Notes under the pieces: generated by a model
Databases searched by the model: none
Told to the model about the DNA's origin: nothing
Seen by the model: only the letters and a program-made list of their open reading frames with translations
Source: Paralithodes platypus
Lineage: Eukaryota; Arthropoda; Malacostraca; Decapoda; Lithodidae
Direction: 5' to 3'
DNA length: 64,000 nucleotides
Assembly: GCA_032716605.1 (NCBI GenBank)
Contig: CM064512.1
Span: 30,991,827-31,055,826 of the forward strand
Shown: positions 19,955 to 30,847 of the stretch, one piece after another
Layout: every line of letters begins with the position of its first letter
How positions within the stretch are numbered: position 1 is the first letter of the stretch
Position numbers and translations under genes: made by a program

Positions 19955-22580
19955 GAAATGAGAGGAGAGCCATTGGCGGAGGTAAATGTTAAAATAGCGC
20001 AACAGGGAGATTTTAGAGCAGGGAAAGATGGATAGTAAAAACGTGTTAATGTTTTTTATTGTAGACATGTTAAAACATTCTAGACTAGAAATATTGTGGC
20101 GGCAGCGAAACTCTATTAATTGGGTGGCTTGCAAGATAAATGCCTCTTGGTTGGCAGCAAAAGATACGCACCTATTGTCCTCTTATTAACCACACACCAC
20201 AAACACTGGAAGACTTGTGTGTGTTCCTTTTATTTGTCTGTTAGTCTTGAAATTGCCAGAATGTGTTGTACAGATGGAAGTTAAATAAACAAACAATGGT
20301 TAAATCTTTATGGAATATATTTTCCTTAGCACTTCGTTCACTTTACTTGAATTTCTTATATCTATCTAGCGAATATAGAAGGTGTTTATTGATAACTTTT
20401 CCGATCATATTCATCTTAGACATGCTTATTGGAATAATCATTATATAATTATATTTAGATTACTTCATGTTGATTAGTGTATCTATATTTACCTGCATGC
20501 ATTTGTATCATACTTGAACACATCATTTTAAGAAACCTTTAATTACATGACGTAACTTTAATATACTGTAGACTTGAAAGAACGTCAAAGAATCGAAAGA
20601 GTAAACATATTCAAATAAACTCTGTGATTTCTATAAAAGTAGCATCCCACAATATTAGCCAGCAATAATAAAATACTCGAGCCACCTTTAGGATATTAAA
20701 TCAAATAATATAATTCTCAAGTAAAGTCGCATATTTTCTAACTAGTTACTAACTTCGAATAATATTTAGGAAGGCTTGTCTCGAAATCTTTCAGTACGAG
20801 GACGATTTTTAACTATTATATAATGGTTCATAAGTTGATAATTTTATATAACATTTAGCCAATATAAACCAAATACATTACCATCTTATTGAAGGAGTTA
20901 AGAGAACAGTCAAACCTTCATGCTACACTCACATAAGATAATGACAAATGCGGAATTATATATGTTAAGGCAAGTCTATAACGTCTGTAATAACACCCGT
21001 CCTAAATATTTCAATTCACGTATTGTACATTAAAGCTGTGAAAGTCGTTGGTTGGGTGTGCTTTTTTCTATAGTCCATCTATTCTATTTAACTTTGTTTG
21101 GGAATATTTGTTCACTAAATCAAAAGAGGATTGTATAGTTAACCAATTCAGAACTAGTGACGTCATAATTCATAGTTGGTGCCATGTGAGGGGTATAATT
21201 ATAATTATAATCTTCAAAACACTGTTAGTAATGTTGTGGGCACTTTATTTCACAGAAAAGTTTTGTAAGTAGTATCTGAATTACCTCGTACCTGTTACTC
21301 CAAGTTTATGCTTATAATTTATCCCTTGGGATAATACTATACCAATTCAAGATATTTCGGGATCTGGTTCGTGGTCTACCGTTATTCTCAATAATATGTA
21401 TGCACACACAGTGTCTAGTGGTAAATTTAAAACTGATCTGTTATTTTTATATGACTGTGTGACAATCGTCCTGGGAGACTTTATCACTGACCTCCACCAC
21501 CAAGCCGTCATAACCACCATCCTGTAGAGCTAGGTGGGTGCTGCCAGGCCACTTATTACTCTTGGGTTTGTTCTCCTCAGTTCCTTTCTGTCTCTCCGAT
21601 GACTATTGTTGCTGTTCCTATCCGGTTTGGGATGTGTGAGTGGTTCTTGCATCCTTCTTCTGCAACTTAGAGAGGGAGCCACTGTCATACCATTTATTCG
21701 GTTTATTCCTCACACTTCGCCTCGGGTTGGTGGGTTGGTATGGACGTCTGATTCTAATTGCATTGGCTGGTCTTGTAGGTTTTCACCGTGCCAGTGTTTG
21801 TGGTGGTGGGTGGTCCTGGGCTCACTCAAGGTGGTCTGACCTGTGGCATAAATATTATCAGGAATACGAAAAGGGCCAAAACTCAGAACAGAAAATACAA
21901 TGTGTCTCACACGTCCACCATTAGTAAGAAGTTGATATCCTTATTATGTGTGTTCTTATTAAAATATAAACACAGTTCTAATTATAACATATTCATGTTT
22001 GTACACATATACGATTTGTATCTTATTAACTCAATTATTTGTACTTAGTAGACGACATTATTTTGATGTTGTGTAATGATTGGCAAATTACTTTGTTTTG
22101 TTCATCTATGTTAAATTTTGCTCTGACTACCAGTGTTTTCCATAAAATCTATCATATATTTCACAGGGAACTTACACTGTGCATGTATCGCACATCTGTA
22201 AATTTACTTTAGTACATCTCATTTTCATAAACTGAATTTCAATGATACTCAACTGAAATAATAATTGTTAAGATACAATAAATTAGGCTTGTATGGTAAT
22301 TTACAATAGTTTGTGTACAGTATTTTCAAAATTAATCAATCAGTCGATGTACAGTCTCACTAGGTAATCTTATAATAGCGTACCAGTTATTTATGCAGGC
22401 TATTGTAAGTTACGTTGTCCATGGTATGTATTAGTATTATTCATTTGGTTGAAGTACCTAGACTGGTAGACTGGACAGGGTTAATGCATAATGTTCAAGG
22501 TATTTCTGTTTACGTGTTGCAGAGGGAAAGTCATAATCGTCTACTTATACTAGGTTCATATTGACTGGTAGGTGAATAGC
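19955..22580. other. Unassigned AT-rich DNA
   Basis: Only short chance ORFs are present. Nothing here has protein homology that I recognise. Confidence 0.45.
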
Positions 22581-22584
22581 ATCA

Positions 22585-22690
22585 AGGGACTGGAGTTCTC
22601 GAAAAGTGGCTCCAGTCCAGACGCTATTCTTGACTTGCAGTGTTCTGGCTTAGTAATACAGAAGGGTTGATAGCCTCTGAAGATCTAATA
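22585..22690. repeat. Dispersed repeat, copy 2
   Basis: It shares GTTCTGGCTTAGTAATAC and GGGTTGATAGCCTCTGA with 6985-7095. Confidence 0.6.
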
Positions 22691-22694
22691 ATAC

Positions 22695-23462
22695 TAACTT
22701 AGGTGAACATAATTAGGCATCATGTGAGGGAAAACTGTCCATTAGTGTGTAAGACTGAAATCAAATTGTATGGTAAAATGCTAAGAAGCTAAAGGAGTGT
22801 AAAATGTTAAAATACGCAATATTTGAAGGTAAGTAATAATGTTGAAGATCGGTAGTCGGTCATGCGAGTGTAAAACCTTCCACTAGCAGTATTACATTAT
22901 AGGATTTTTTTTTCGCTGGTGGGTAGGCTCATATTTACAAATTAAAACCACCAATTTTTTCCGATTATTGTTTTCGGTTTTTCAGTTCTGGCAGATTCTG
23001 GCTTAAACTTTGTTTTCGAGATATGTGTGTCACCTAAAATATTCTACATACAGCTTAGTCCCAAGTCCAGTGAAAACTGATTTCAATATTATGTCAGAAA
23101 AATGAGGTCCTTCCAAAGTTTGTGCTTTATAGACAAAGCTGGAAACAGAGGGTGGTTATTAGACAACATATTTTGAGGGACTTGTTCTGACATCACAAAG
23201 TCATTTTGTATATGGTTCTACAATTACGTATTCAACTGCGGAAAAAACAAAACATACTTGATAACTTAAATTATTGTAATGAGATGAACGCTAAAACTGG
23301 TAATTATGTTTTATATTTATTGCTTGTGGATGTTCAAAATACTCATACAGTTTTTCAATAAGTTCAAGTACAAAATGTGGCTTTCACTCCTGGCGAATAT
23401 TAGTATATACATATGTTTCATATATTTCATATATTCATGTTGTGTTGAAATTAATAAAAATA

Positions 23463-23465
<3 letters not shown>
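22695..23465. other. Unassigned DNA
   Basis: No gene or repeat is recognised. Confidence 0.4.

Positions 23466-23466
<1 letters not shown>

Positions 23467-23535
<69 letters not shown>
23467..23535. repeat. (TA)n(GA)n compound microsatellite
   Basis: A run of TA of about 40 bp passes directly into AG of about 30 bp. Confidence 0.95.
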
Positions 23536-23538
<3 letters not shown>

Positions 23539-23844
23539 TTTAATACTCGCAACATTTATACTATGAGTTCAATGCCTTCAAATAGTGAACACTTCCTAGA
23601 TATTCTGTTGTAAAGGTCGGAAGTTAAGTTTCCGGCCTCACTGCCGGCCTGCTATGTTATAATACTCTGTTTCTAAACCTTGGGCTGAAATCATTATTTA
23701 TCCTCTCCCCGGACACTAGATATATATTTCTACATGTTGTGTCTATCAAAACTCTCACAACAAAGTGGCATATTACACTTTGTAATAATAATGATAATCA
23801 CAGTTAAACAGTTTCAGTTGTTATATATGTATGTGTATAACATA

Positions 23845-24040
23845 TTTCACGTGTCATTCTAAATATATTCTAGCTATATTTAGACGATTTTGTACAGTTT
23901 AAAAAGGATCTGTGGTAGTCAAAATGGTCAAGTGAGATAGTTCGAAGCCTGTTAATTGCTAGAGGTACTTCCTAACCTGAATACAATCACCAAATAGTTG
24001 CCAAAATGTAACGAAAAGGACGTCACCGGTACAGAAGGGA
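23845..24040 (+). mobile_element. MITE M2, one end preserved
   Basis: The right end reads GGACGTCACCGGTACAGAAGGGA followed by TTAA at 24041-24044, matching the end of the 7858-8072 copy. The interior has TTTAGACGATTTTGTACAG and GGATCTGTGGTAGTC. The left end is eroded. Confidence 0.6.
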
Positions 24041-24046
24041 TTAATA

Positions 24047-24488
24047 CAGTCTGTGGTCGACGGTCAAGCTACAGTATTTGGTTCGGCATTACCAGCCGTC
24101 CGGCTGGCTCAGTTGATAGCGTGCCTGAATCCCATCTTGAAGCTAGCATTCAATCCCCGCTCAGATTGAACAGTTTTTCTGGGATATAGCCGGCGGTTGA
24201 CATCTCCCCATGAGCAAGGGGGATGGGTAATGGTATCTGGTAGACTAAAGAAAGCCAAGCGCTTGTGAATCCTCGAAGGAGGAGAACGGGTGCTATATAA
24301 GTAACCAGAAGATTATTATTATTATTATTATTACTTTGTGTTGGTTCAGTGATAGTGAACACTGTCCACTATGTTGATTATAAACATAACCTGGGATAAT
24401 GATGTAGCTATTAATAATAATGATGGTGGTGGTGGCGGAGAGAATAAAAATAAACACAGTCATGGTGTAGGTATATATATATATATTC
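24047..24488 (+). repeat. Dispersed repeat, copy 1 (contains SINE)
   Basis: GTGGTCGACGG, CAGTGATAGTGAACACTG, TCCACTATGTTGAT and GGGATAATGATGTAGC are shared with 61738-61960. The partner copy lacks the SINE found here at 24095-24333. Confidence 0.7.
24095..24333 (+). repeat. SINE with L2-like 3' tail
   Basis: A tRNA-like head (GGCTGGCTCAGTTGATAGCG) is followed by a body ending GGGTGCTATATAAG and an (ATT)n tail. The GCTATATAA...(ATT)n end is the shape shared by L2-type LINEs and the SINEs that borrow their machinery. ATTAC flanks both sides as a possible target duplication. The homologous repeat at 61738 lacks the insert. Confidence 0.75.
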
Positions 24489-24808
24489 TGACATACGGAG
24501 CCCTGTATGTTAATTTAAGAGTTAGAATTAGAGTTGAAGGAGTGTCAAACTACCCAAGCGGTGAAGCAGACTAGCGAGCGAACCAGCGAGTGGGAAACCA
24601 GCTCGCCCGCATTCCAGCAAACAAGCCTTCACACCTGCGTGCGTCATAGGGGACCCTGCAAACTACTTTGATGACCCGACGCTATGACGTATGATCGACG
24701 CCAGGAGACCCCATTGGTCCACGCACCTGCTATGCAACTCGAGGAGCTGTGATTGGAGCGGACACTACCCCCCGCCTCCTGATTCGTTCCTACACAATCA
24801 TTGTTCAG

Positions 24809-24846
24809 TATATAAGACCCGAGTTGTGGGCATTCAAATCAGTCTC
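24809..24846 (+). promoter_or_regulatory. LTR core promoter (TATA plus Inr)
   Basis: TATATAAG at 24809-24816 lies about 30 bp before TCAGTC (A at 24841), the arthropod-type initiator. The same pair and spacing occur in the 3' LTR (31181-31188 and A at 31213). Confidence 0.65.
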
Positions 24847-24992
24847 ATTTGGAGTTGGGGAAGGTGAACTTGCAGCTGGAGGAAGACGGGGTGAAGTATT
24901 ATAATGGGATTGTGACTGTCAGTCAGATAATATAAGTGTGTGTTAAGTGTGTTCGGTGTAAACACTTACGTTATGTTGGTTAGTGAGATATG

Positions 24993-25131
24993 TGATTGGG
25001 AATTAACATTAACGCTACTATTTATGTACTTAACTATTTGATTGGGAATTAACGTTAACGCTACTATTTATGTACTTCACTATTTGATTGGGAATTAACG
25101 TTAACGCTATTATTATGTACTTAACTATTTT
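24993..25131 (+). repeat. 46-bp tandem repeat x3 in LTR
   Basis: TGATTGGGAATTAACGTTAA-type units start at 24993, 25039 and 25085. They are conserved at 31365, 31411 and 31457 in the 3' LTR, so the triplication predates insertion. They contain AACGTT palindromes. Confidence 0.9.
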
Positions 25132-25835
25132 AGTTGACTAACTTGTGGACTAAAGCAACTCTTTAAGTAATTGGGTTATGATGAAAGTAATACTATTGTT
25201 TTATATTAATACTTACGAGTTCTTTAATTTTCTTTTAATTAAGCTTACATTGCTTAACGGTGCTTAGTACGGTGATGCTATTGTCTCATATTAGTAATAT
25301 CGCCTTAGACTAACATGGCTGTGTTAATATTCCTTCTAGTGATTTCCTAAGCTGAAGAAAATTCTTTTAGCTTCAAAATATTATTTTTGCTTTTCATATT
25401 ATTTGAGTGAGACCTGAATCGAATCTATGAAGCGATCCTGTAACTTAATTTACTCATAATCAAACCTCAATGTTACGTGGTTAAGAAATACATTTAACTA
25501 ATTATTAAATATATATCTAACTTTTTATATGACTGATATTAATCCTGATGATAATAATAATATAATACTGTTAACGTAAGACAAGAACCAAGAATAATTA
25601 CATTACATATAAATAAAAGGACATATAAGAAAACTATCTATTCATTTCAAAAAGGGTAAGAGACAGAAATATTCTTACTTTAATATTTATCTTTCAAGAC
25701 TTTTTATAGAATTAATAGTCCTTCTTTAGATATACTTCTTTGGTTCATAACCATAGCCTACTAAGCTTCGGTTAAATAATAATTCTTTATAAATACTACA
25801 TGACTTTAATTAGTTTCAGTATTTTTCATAATTAA

Positions 25836-26315
25836 CCCTTAATTAGCGGCGAGGAACATAAGTCGAGTTAAATAAAGCTGGACTATGTGGCGGCGCTCGA
25901 CATAACTCGAGTGGCAATTTCAGCACGTAATGTGGCTGAGAGAGAGAGACAAGTGGTGGCAGGAGACTAGCGAGCGTATGACTGCTCCAGACCACCGCGG
26001 CGAACCTACTGACACAAATCTCAGCTCCCTCCTCCCTCTCTCACTCGCTACATACTCAATTATGTACTGAAAGTACCGAATTACCTGCTTTTTGCACTCG
26101 CGTTGCACGGTTATTGCAAGAAAACTATCCATCATACAAGGATCGTTATGGTGTCATTCGAAAGCTCTGTTTATGCCCTTTCAGGGATAGGTACTTGTTT
26201 TACGTTCTGGGTCTTATTTAGGCATGAAAATGATCACGTAAACAGCCCTATTTTGGCTAAAAACACCCCGCTGTGCGGTACACATAAATAAACCGCATAG
26301 GCCGCTCGTAAGGTG
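25836..26315. mobile_element. MITE M1 in 5' LTR (piggyBac-type TTAA insertion)
   Basis: The insert is bounded by TTAA at 25832-25835 and 26316-26319. The 3' LTR has a single TTAA at the same place (near 32200). Ends are CCCTTAATTAGCGGC and, inverted, CACCTTACGAGCGGC. Internally it shares GGTGTCATTCGAAAGCTCT and CCCTTTCAGGGATA with inserts at 50924-51452 and 59738-60203. It encodes no transposase. Confidence 0.88.
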
Positions 26316-26505
26316 TTAAAGAGTATCAGTCAATAAAGGATACTAAGTCCTAAGATCCAAAAGGAAAGGAAGCAACAACAGGAAATAATTTTATTAGATT
26401 TTACTTTTGTTTTGCCTTCAGCTGACTGATACCTTAATATATATCTCTGTGCTATCTAGATTCATCAAGTTAACCACTTGAGGATCAAGATACGTAACAG
26501 AAGAG

Positions 26506-26523
26506 TGGCGACCTCGCCAGGAT
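26506..26523 (+). promoter_or_regulatory. Primer-binding site candidate
   Basis: TGGCGACCTCGCCAG begins 6 nt after the 5' LTR and starts with the TGG complementary to a tRNA CCA end. The tRNA species is not determined. Confidence 0.6.
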
Positions 26524-26586
26524 TCGTTTCATACAGTTTCACTCAGTTTCATTACTGTTTCACTACTTAAAAATCAAATATTAATC

Positions 26587-27659
26587 ATGCCTCATCTAAT
26601 TAATGACGAAGATGCTCGAGTTTTCATAGAATCAGAACCCACAGCCCCTGATATTGACTGTCTGTCAAAATCCGAACGTAGAGTGCTTGCCTCACATATC
26701 CAATTAACTGTCTCAAACATGTCTAAAGTAGAGGTGGCTCAGACCATAAAAACCCACCTGTTCCCTGTAGAAGGCGGGGAGGGTGACGGAGCAGTTGGTG
26801 GGATCCCGAGTAAACCTAGCCAACTTGATGTACAATTGCCACCTGGTTTGACCGGTGATCAAATATTCGAACTAGAACAAGCCAAACTAAAAATAGAACT
26901 AGCCAGAATAAATACCGAAGAAGCCAGAATAAAAGCAACGACCGAACAAGCAACGCAAGTATAGAACTAGCCAGAATAAATGCCAGTGCAACGACCGAAC
27001 AATGTGAATATCAATATCGTACGGCTCAACTAAATGTCAATACCAATGCTCCCGTAATTGCTCCCCCTCTGGGATTGACTATGACTAGTGTCATTCCACC
27101 TTTCACTGAGGATAATGTGCAGGATTTCTTTGTTTTGTTTGAGGAAGTTGCTGGAGGTATGAAGTGGACAAGAGATCAATGGCCTTTTATGTTACAAACC
27201 GTTTTGACAGGGCAGCCTCGATCCACGTATTTGTCAGAAGTAGCAGAGGTTAGGCAGGATTATGACAATCTCAAAGAAGCTATCCTAAAAACCTATCAAT
27301 TGCAGCCTGAGGCTTACAGGCAATCTTTCCATAAAAACCAGAAGAAAGTAGAAGAAACCCATAAGGTATTTGCCAGGACCATGACTAAAACTTTCAATCA
27401 TTGGGTCAAGAGTAAGAAAGTTACAAGCTACAACGATCTGAAGGAGTTGGTCCTGTTAGAAAATTTCCTATGGAAAATTGATTCTTCTGTATCCTATCAT
27501 TTAAAGGGGAAAAAGGTAGATTGTCTTGCCGACGCCGCTGACATGGCTGACACATACGTGCTCAACAACAAATTTCGTGGAAAGAAGCCCTACGATAATC
27601 TAGTTCTAATTTTAAGTATCCCAATCACAAATCTGATAGATCCAGTCACAAGCCTATAA
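26587..27659 (+). pseudogene. Gag with SCAN-like capsid segment
   Basis: Two open blocks (26587-26964 and 27075-27659) form one gag. The first has an acidic N-terminus followed by an EQAKLKIELARINTEEARIK coiled coil. Repetitive codons at the junction were disrupted by a stop near 26962. The second has EDNVQDFFVLFEEVAGGMKW, and then YRQSFHK...FARTMTKTFNHWVK, LKELVLLENFLWKI and DCLADAADMADTYVL. This resembles SCAN-type capsid folds, and the SCAN domain is known to derive from Gmr1-like gag. A frameshift near 27590 separates it from the zinc knuckle. Gag forms the cytoplasmic particle. Confidence 0.75.
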
Positions 27660-27785
27660 AGTCTTCCCCAGCTAGCCAAAATAGAATTGTTCCCCCAACT
27701 AAATATGCGACTCAGGGCAATGGTAACAGAGGTGGGCCCCAAATTAATAGTAATGCTCAAAGAGGGAACGTTCCCGTATCCCCTA

Positions 27786-27845
27786 AAGTATGTACTTTTT
27801 GTGGCCAGAGAGGCCACCTAGCTTATCAGTGCTGGGCCAAGGAGA
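27786..27845 (+). pseudogene. Gag zinc knuckle (shifted frame)
   Basis: VCTFCGQRGHLAYQCW is a CCHC knuckle (C-x2-C-x4-H-x4-C), which binds RNA in gag nucleocapsids. It lies out of frame with the preceding gag block. Confidence 0.85.
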
Positions 27846-27869
27846 AAACCGAGAGATCGGGGCAGACAG

Positions 27870-28643
27870 TTGCCGCCGTATCTCAAAATTCCATATGTGC
27901 CTTTAATGCAGGGCTCCCGACAGAAGGAGTACCTAGCACCAAAAGTTCCTTTAATGCAGGACTCTCGACAGAAGGAGTACCTAGCACCAAAAGTTCCTTT
28001 AATGCAGGACTCCCGACAGAAGGAGTACCTAGCAGCTAACGTAAATCATTTAGACAGGGGTGTAGTAGCATGTGTGGTGCAACTCACTAGGGTTAAGCCA
28101 ATAATAATTTCACCATCAGTGCAGGACAGTTACCGTCCCTTTATTTCATCTGGCAACGTGAGATTAAATGGTTGTATGCATGAGGTAAAAATTCTGAGAG
28201 ACACAAGTTCTACTAGCACCCTCATGGTGAATCCTTACACTGAGTGCCCACCTGGCGAACCAGTTGTAATGAGAGGTGCTGGAGGCCAATTTTATGCACA
28301 CTTGGTAAAAGGCGAAATTGAATGTGAGTTACTACAGGGTGAGGCCACCATAGCTTTGTGTAGGTCCCAAGATATCCCTGTGCCTGGGGTAACACTCCTT
28401 TTGGGGAATGATGTAGCAGGTGAGAAGGTCCGACCAGACCCAATTTTGTCACTTTCCCCTGTTAACGAGCCACTAACCGGTGAGCTCGAAAAGGAGATGC
28501 CAACAGTTTTCCCTGTGTGTGCTGTTACACGTTCAATGTCTCAAGTAGCAGTTCCCTCATTCAGAAATGTACCGAATGTAAGAGTTGATGAAAGGGATGA
28601 TGAGAGTGTGAATGACGCTCCAACTGTGACTGAGGTGGATTAA
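27870..28643 (+). pseudogene. Aspartic protease region
   Basis: The 257-codon frame opens with a 48-bp unit repeated three times (MQGSRQKEYLAPKVPL-like), then continues to a retroviral-type aspartic protease. The active-site motif reads ILRDTSSTSTLM, where Ser replaces the usual Gly of DTG/DSG. The second hallmark, VTLLLGNDVAG, is intact. The Gly loss probably weakens or abolishes activity. The 48-bp triplication falls in the linker between knuckle and protease. Protease normally cleaves gag and pol in the particle. Confidence 0.7.
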
Positions 28644-28655
28644 TCTGACACCTTT

Positions 28656-30000
28656 ATGGCTCATCTTGACCCTAACGATAACCATGAAACCCCTCCAAAT
28701 TGTCCTAGTGGCCTGGTAGAGCTACAGAGAGATGATAGTGAATGCAAGGAGTTAGCTGCCAGGTCCGTGAGTGAAGAGGAATGTGAGAAGGAGGGTGGTG
28801 AATGTTTCTACCTCAAAGGAGGAGTATTGTGGCGTAGATGGAGACCGCCACACAGACCAATCGATGACGTCCATCAAGTAGTAGTCCCCAAACCTTGTCT
28901 TAGAGATATCTTGGAAATGGCCCATTGTATACCATTGGCAGGACACCTAGGTGTGAGAAAAACTCTAGACAGAATCAGAGCCCACTTTTACTGGCCAGGA
29001 ATGCGTGCAGATGTAGTGGAGTTTTGTAGAGTGTGTCACACTTGCCAGATGACAGGAAAACCCAATCAGAAGGTGCCTGTACATCCTCTGGTGCCCTTGC
29101 CCGTTTTCGAGAATCCTTTTTACTCGGGTGGTAGTGGACATTGTAGGCCCATTGCCTAAGACTTCCGAAGGTAACATTTATTTATTAACTATCATGGACA
29201 TGGCAACTCGCTACCCAGAGGCTATACCCTTAAGGACTACCTCTGCTCCAACTGTCATCAAGGAACTGCTCAAATTCTTCACCAGAATGGGTTTCCCCCA
29301 TGAGGTGCAAAGTGATCAAGGAACTAATTTTACCTCTAACATTTTTCAGCAGTCCCTGAAGGAGTTGGGTATCGAGCATGTTAAGTCTAGCACCTACCAC
29401 CCAGAGAGTCGAGGGGTTCTCGAACGATATCACCAAACATTAAAGGGAATGTTACGTAAGTATTGTACAGAGACCGGAGTTGAGTGGGATAAGGGGGTAC
29501 CTTTTCTTTTATTTGCTACTCGTGAGGTTCCAACTGAATCCCTGGGTTTTTCCCCTAATGAGCTCGTTTTCGGTCACAAGGTAAGAGGTCCTTTGCAACT
29601 ATTGCAGGATAGCCTAGTTGGCCAGGAGGGGAACCAAAACCTCCTCAAGTATGTTTCAGATTTCAAAACCCGGCTGAGATCCTCATGTGAGTTTGCCGCT
29701 CAAAACTTGACAGTGGCTAAAAGCTCCATGAAGAAATGGTATGACAGAAAAGCCTGTGAGAGGGAGTTTCAGCCCGGTGATGAGGTTTTGGTCCTGCTCC
29801 CCCTTTTTGGCCAACATTTATCTGCCAAGTTCAGGGGCCCATATAAGATCATTCGGAGGGTGAGCATTACCGATTATCTAGTAACTACCCCAGACAGGAG
29901 AAAGCCCACGCAAGTATTCCATATAAATATGTTGAAACCCTACCATAGGTCCCCTGATTCCTCTCCTCCAGATTCTCCCACTGTGGCAGTGAATGTCAGG
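28656..30000 (+). pseudogene. Integrase (HHCC, DDE core, C-terminal domain)
   Basis: The N-terminal zinc domain is MAHCIPLAGHLGVRKT followed by CRVCHTCQ (HHCC). The core follows with VVDIVGPLP, VQSDQGTNFTS and STYHPESRGVLERYH, giving the D, D and E residues. A GPY-type end follows (KFRGPYKIIRR and DYLVTT, then VFHINMLKPYH). The frame changes once, near 29130, in a T5 run between the zinc domain and core, so the first frame stops at 29159. The core frame then runs directly on into the RT linker. Integrase inserts the cDNA into the genome. Its position ahead of RT is the diagnostic oddity of this element. Confidence 0.88.
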
Positions 30001-30760
30001 ACCTGTGGACAGCCTGGTGCAGACGAAGTCTTCAGTTCTCTTACTGACCCGCAACAGACTGTTCCAGAGCTTGAAGGTATCCATGCAGACTTTGACTTGT
30101 CATGTAGCCTATCCAACTTTCAGTATAATTCAGTAGCTTGGGGGGAATTACCATCTAAACTATGTCATCTTCCCTCTGCTCAAGCGAACCAACTAATCTC
30201 TGTTTTATCTGAGTTTCCCAGTGTGTTCCGTGATACTCCAGGGCTCACTTCTTTGGCCTTGCACGACATCGACGTAGGGGATGCAACTCCCATTAAACTA
30301 TCCCCCTACCGTGTCTCGCCACAACGCAGGAGTATACTGCAGGTCGAGCTTGATTTCATGTTTTCAAACCAGCTGATCACAAGGGCCTTAAGCCAGTGGA
30401 GTAGTCCGGTCATACTTGTGCCAAAGCCAGACGGGACCCATAGGTTTTGTAGGGACTATAGGCAAGTTAATGCTGTCACAAAGAACGATACCTACCCACT
30501 GCCACGGATTAAAGATTACATTTACCGGGTTGGCCTCATACAGCAGTAAGATAAATTTAAAGAGAGGATTTTGGCAATTAGCTCTCCCTTGTAGCGAGGT
30601 AAATATCATGCTTTAGTAGTGCGCTGTCAAGCCTTCAGCTGTGAGATGCCTTGCAGTTCGAATAACGCTCCAGCTACGTTCCGGCTATGTTCTGATGTGG
30701 TACCTGGAGACGTTGCCTACTTTGGGTGATACCCTTATTATATCCTCATTATAATCTTGC
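30001..30760 (+). pseudogene. Partial reverse transcriptase, degraded
   Basis: Continuing in the integrase frame, a 90-residue linker leads to gypsy-type RT: LHDIDVGDATPIKLSPYRVS, WSSPVILVPKPDGTHRF, CRDYRQVNAVTKNDTYPLPR. A frameshift or stop at 30547 is followed by INLKRGFWQLAL in another frame, and then MPCSSNNAPATFR. A corrupted YxDD box lies near 30710-30740. Nothing recognisable as thumb or RNase H follows before the polypurine tract, so about 1.5 kb of pol appears deleted. Confidence 0.8.
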
Positions 30761-30835
30761 TGTTGCCAATCTGGTGATGAATCTATTTATGTATTATGTT
30801 TAATATTATGTACAATACTCCTTAAACTCTTTTCT

Positions 30836-30845
30836 AGGGGGGAGG
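30836..30845 (+). promoter_or_regulatory. Polypurine tract
   Basis: AGGGGGGAGG lies 2 nt before the 3' LTR, the expected plus-strand primer site. Confidence 0.85.
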
Positions 30846-30847
30846 TC

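Larger units (their letters stand above)
24489..26499 (+). repeat. 5' LTR (with MITE insertion)
   Basis: It is 2011 bp long, against 1539 bp for the 3' LTR. The difference is almost wholly the 484-bp MITE plus TTAA duplication at 25832-26319. It contains TATA and initiator elements and a 46-bp triplet repeat. Confidence 0.93.
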
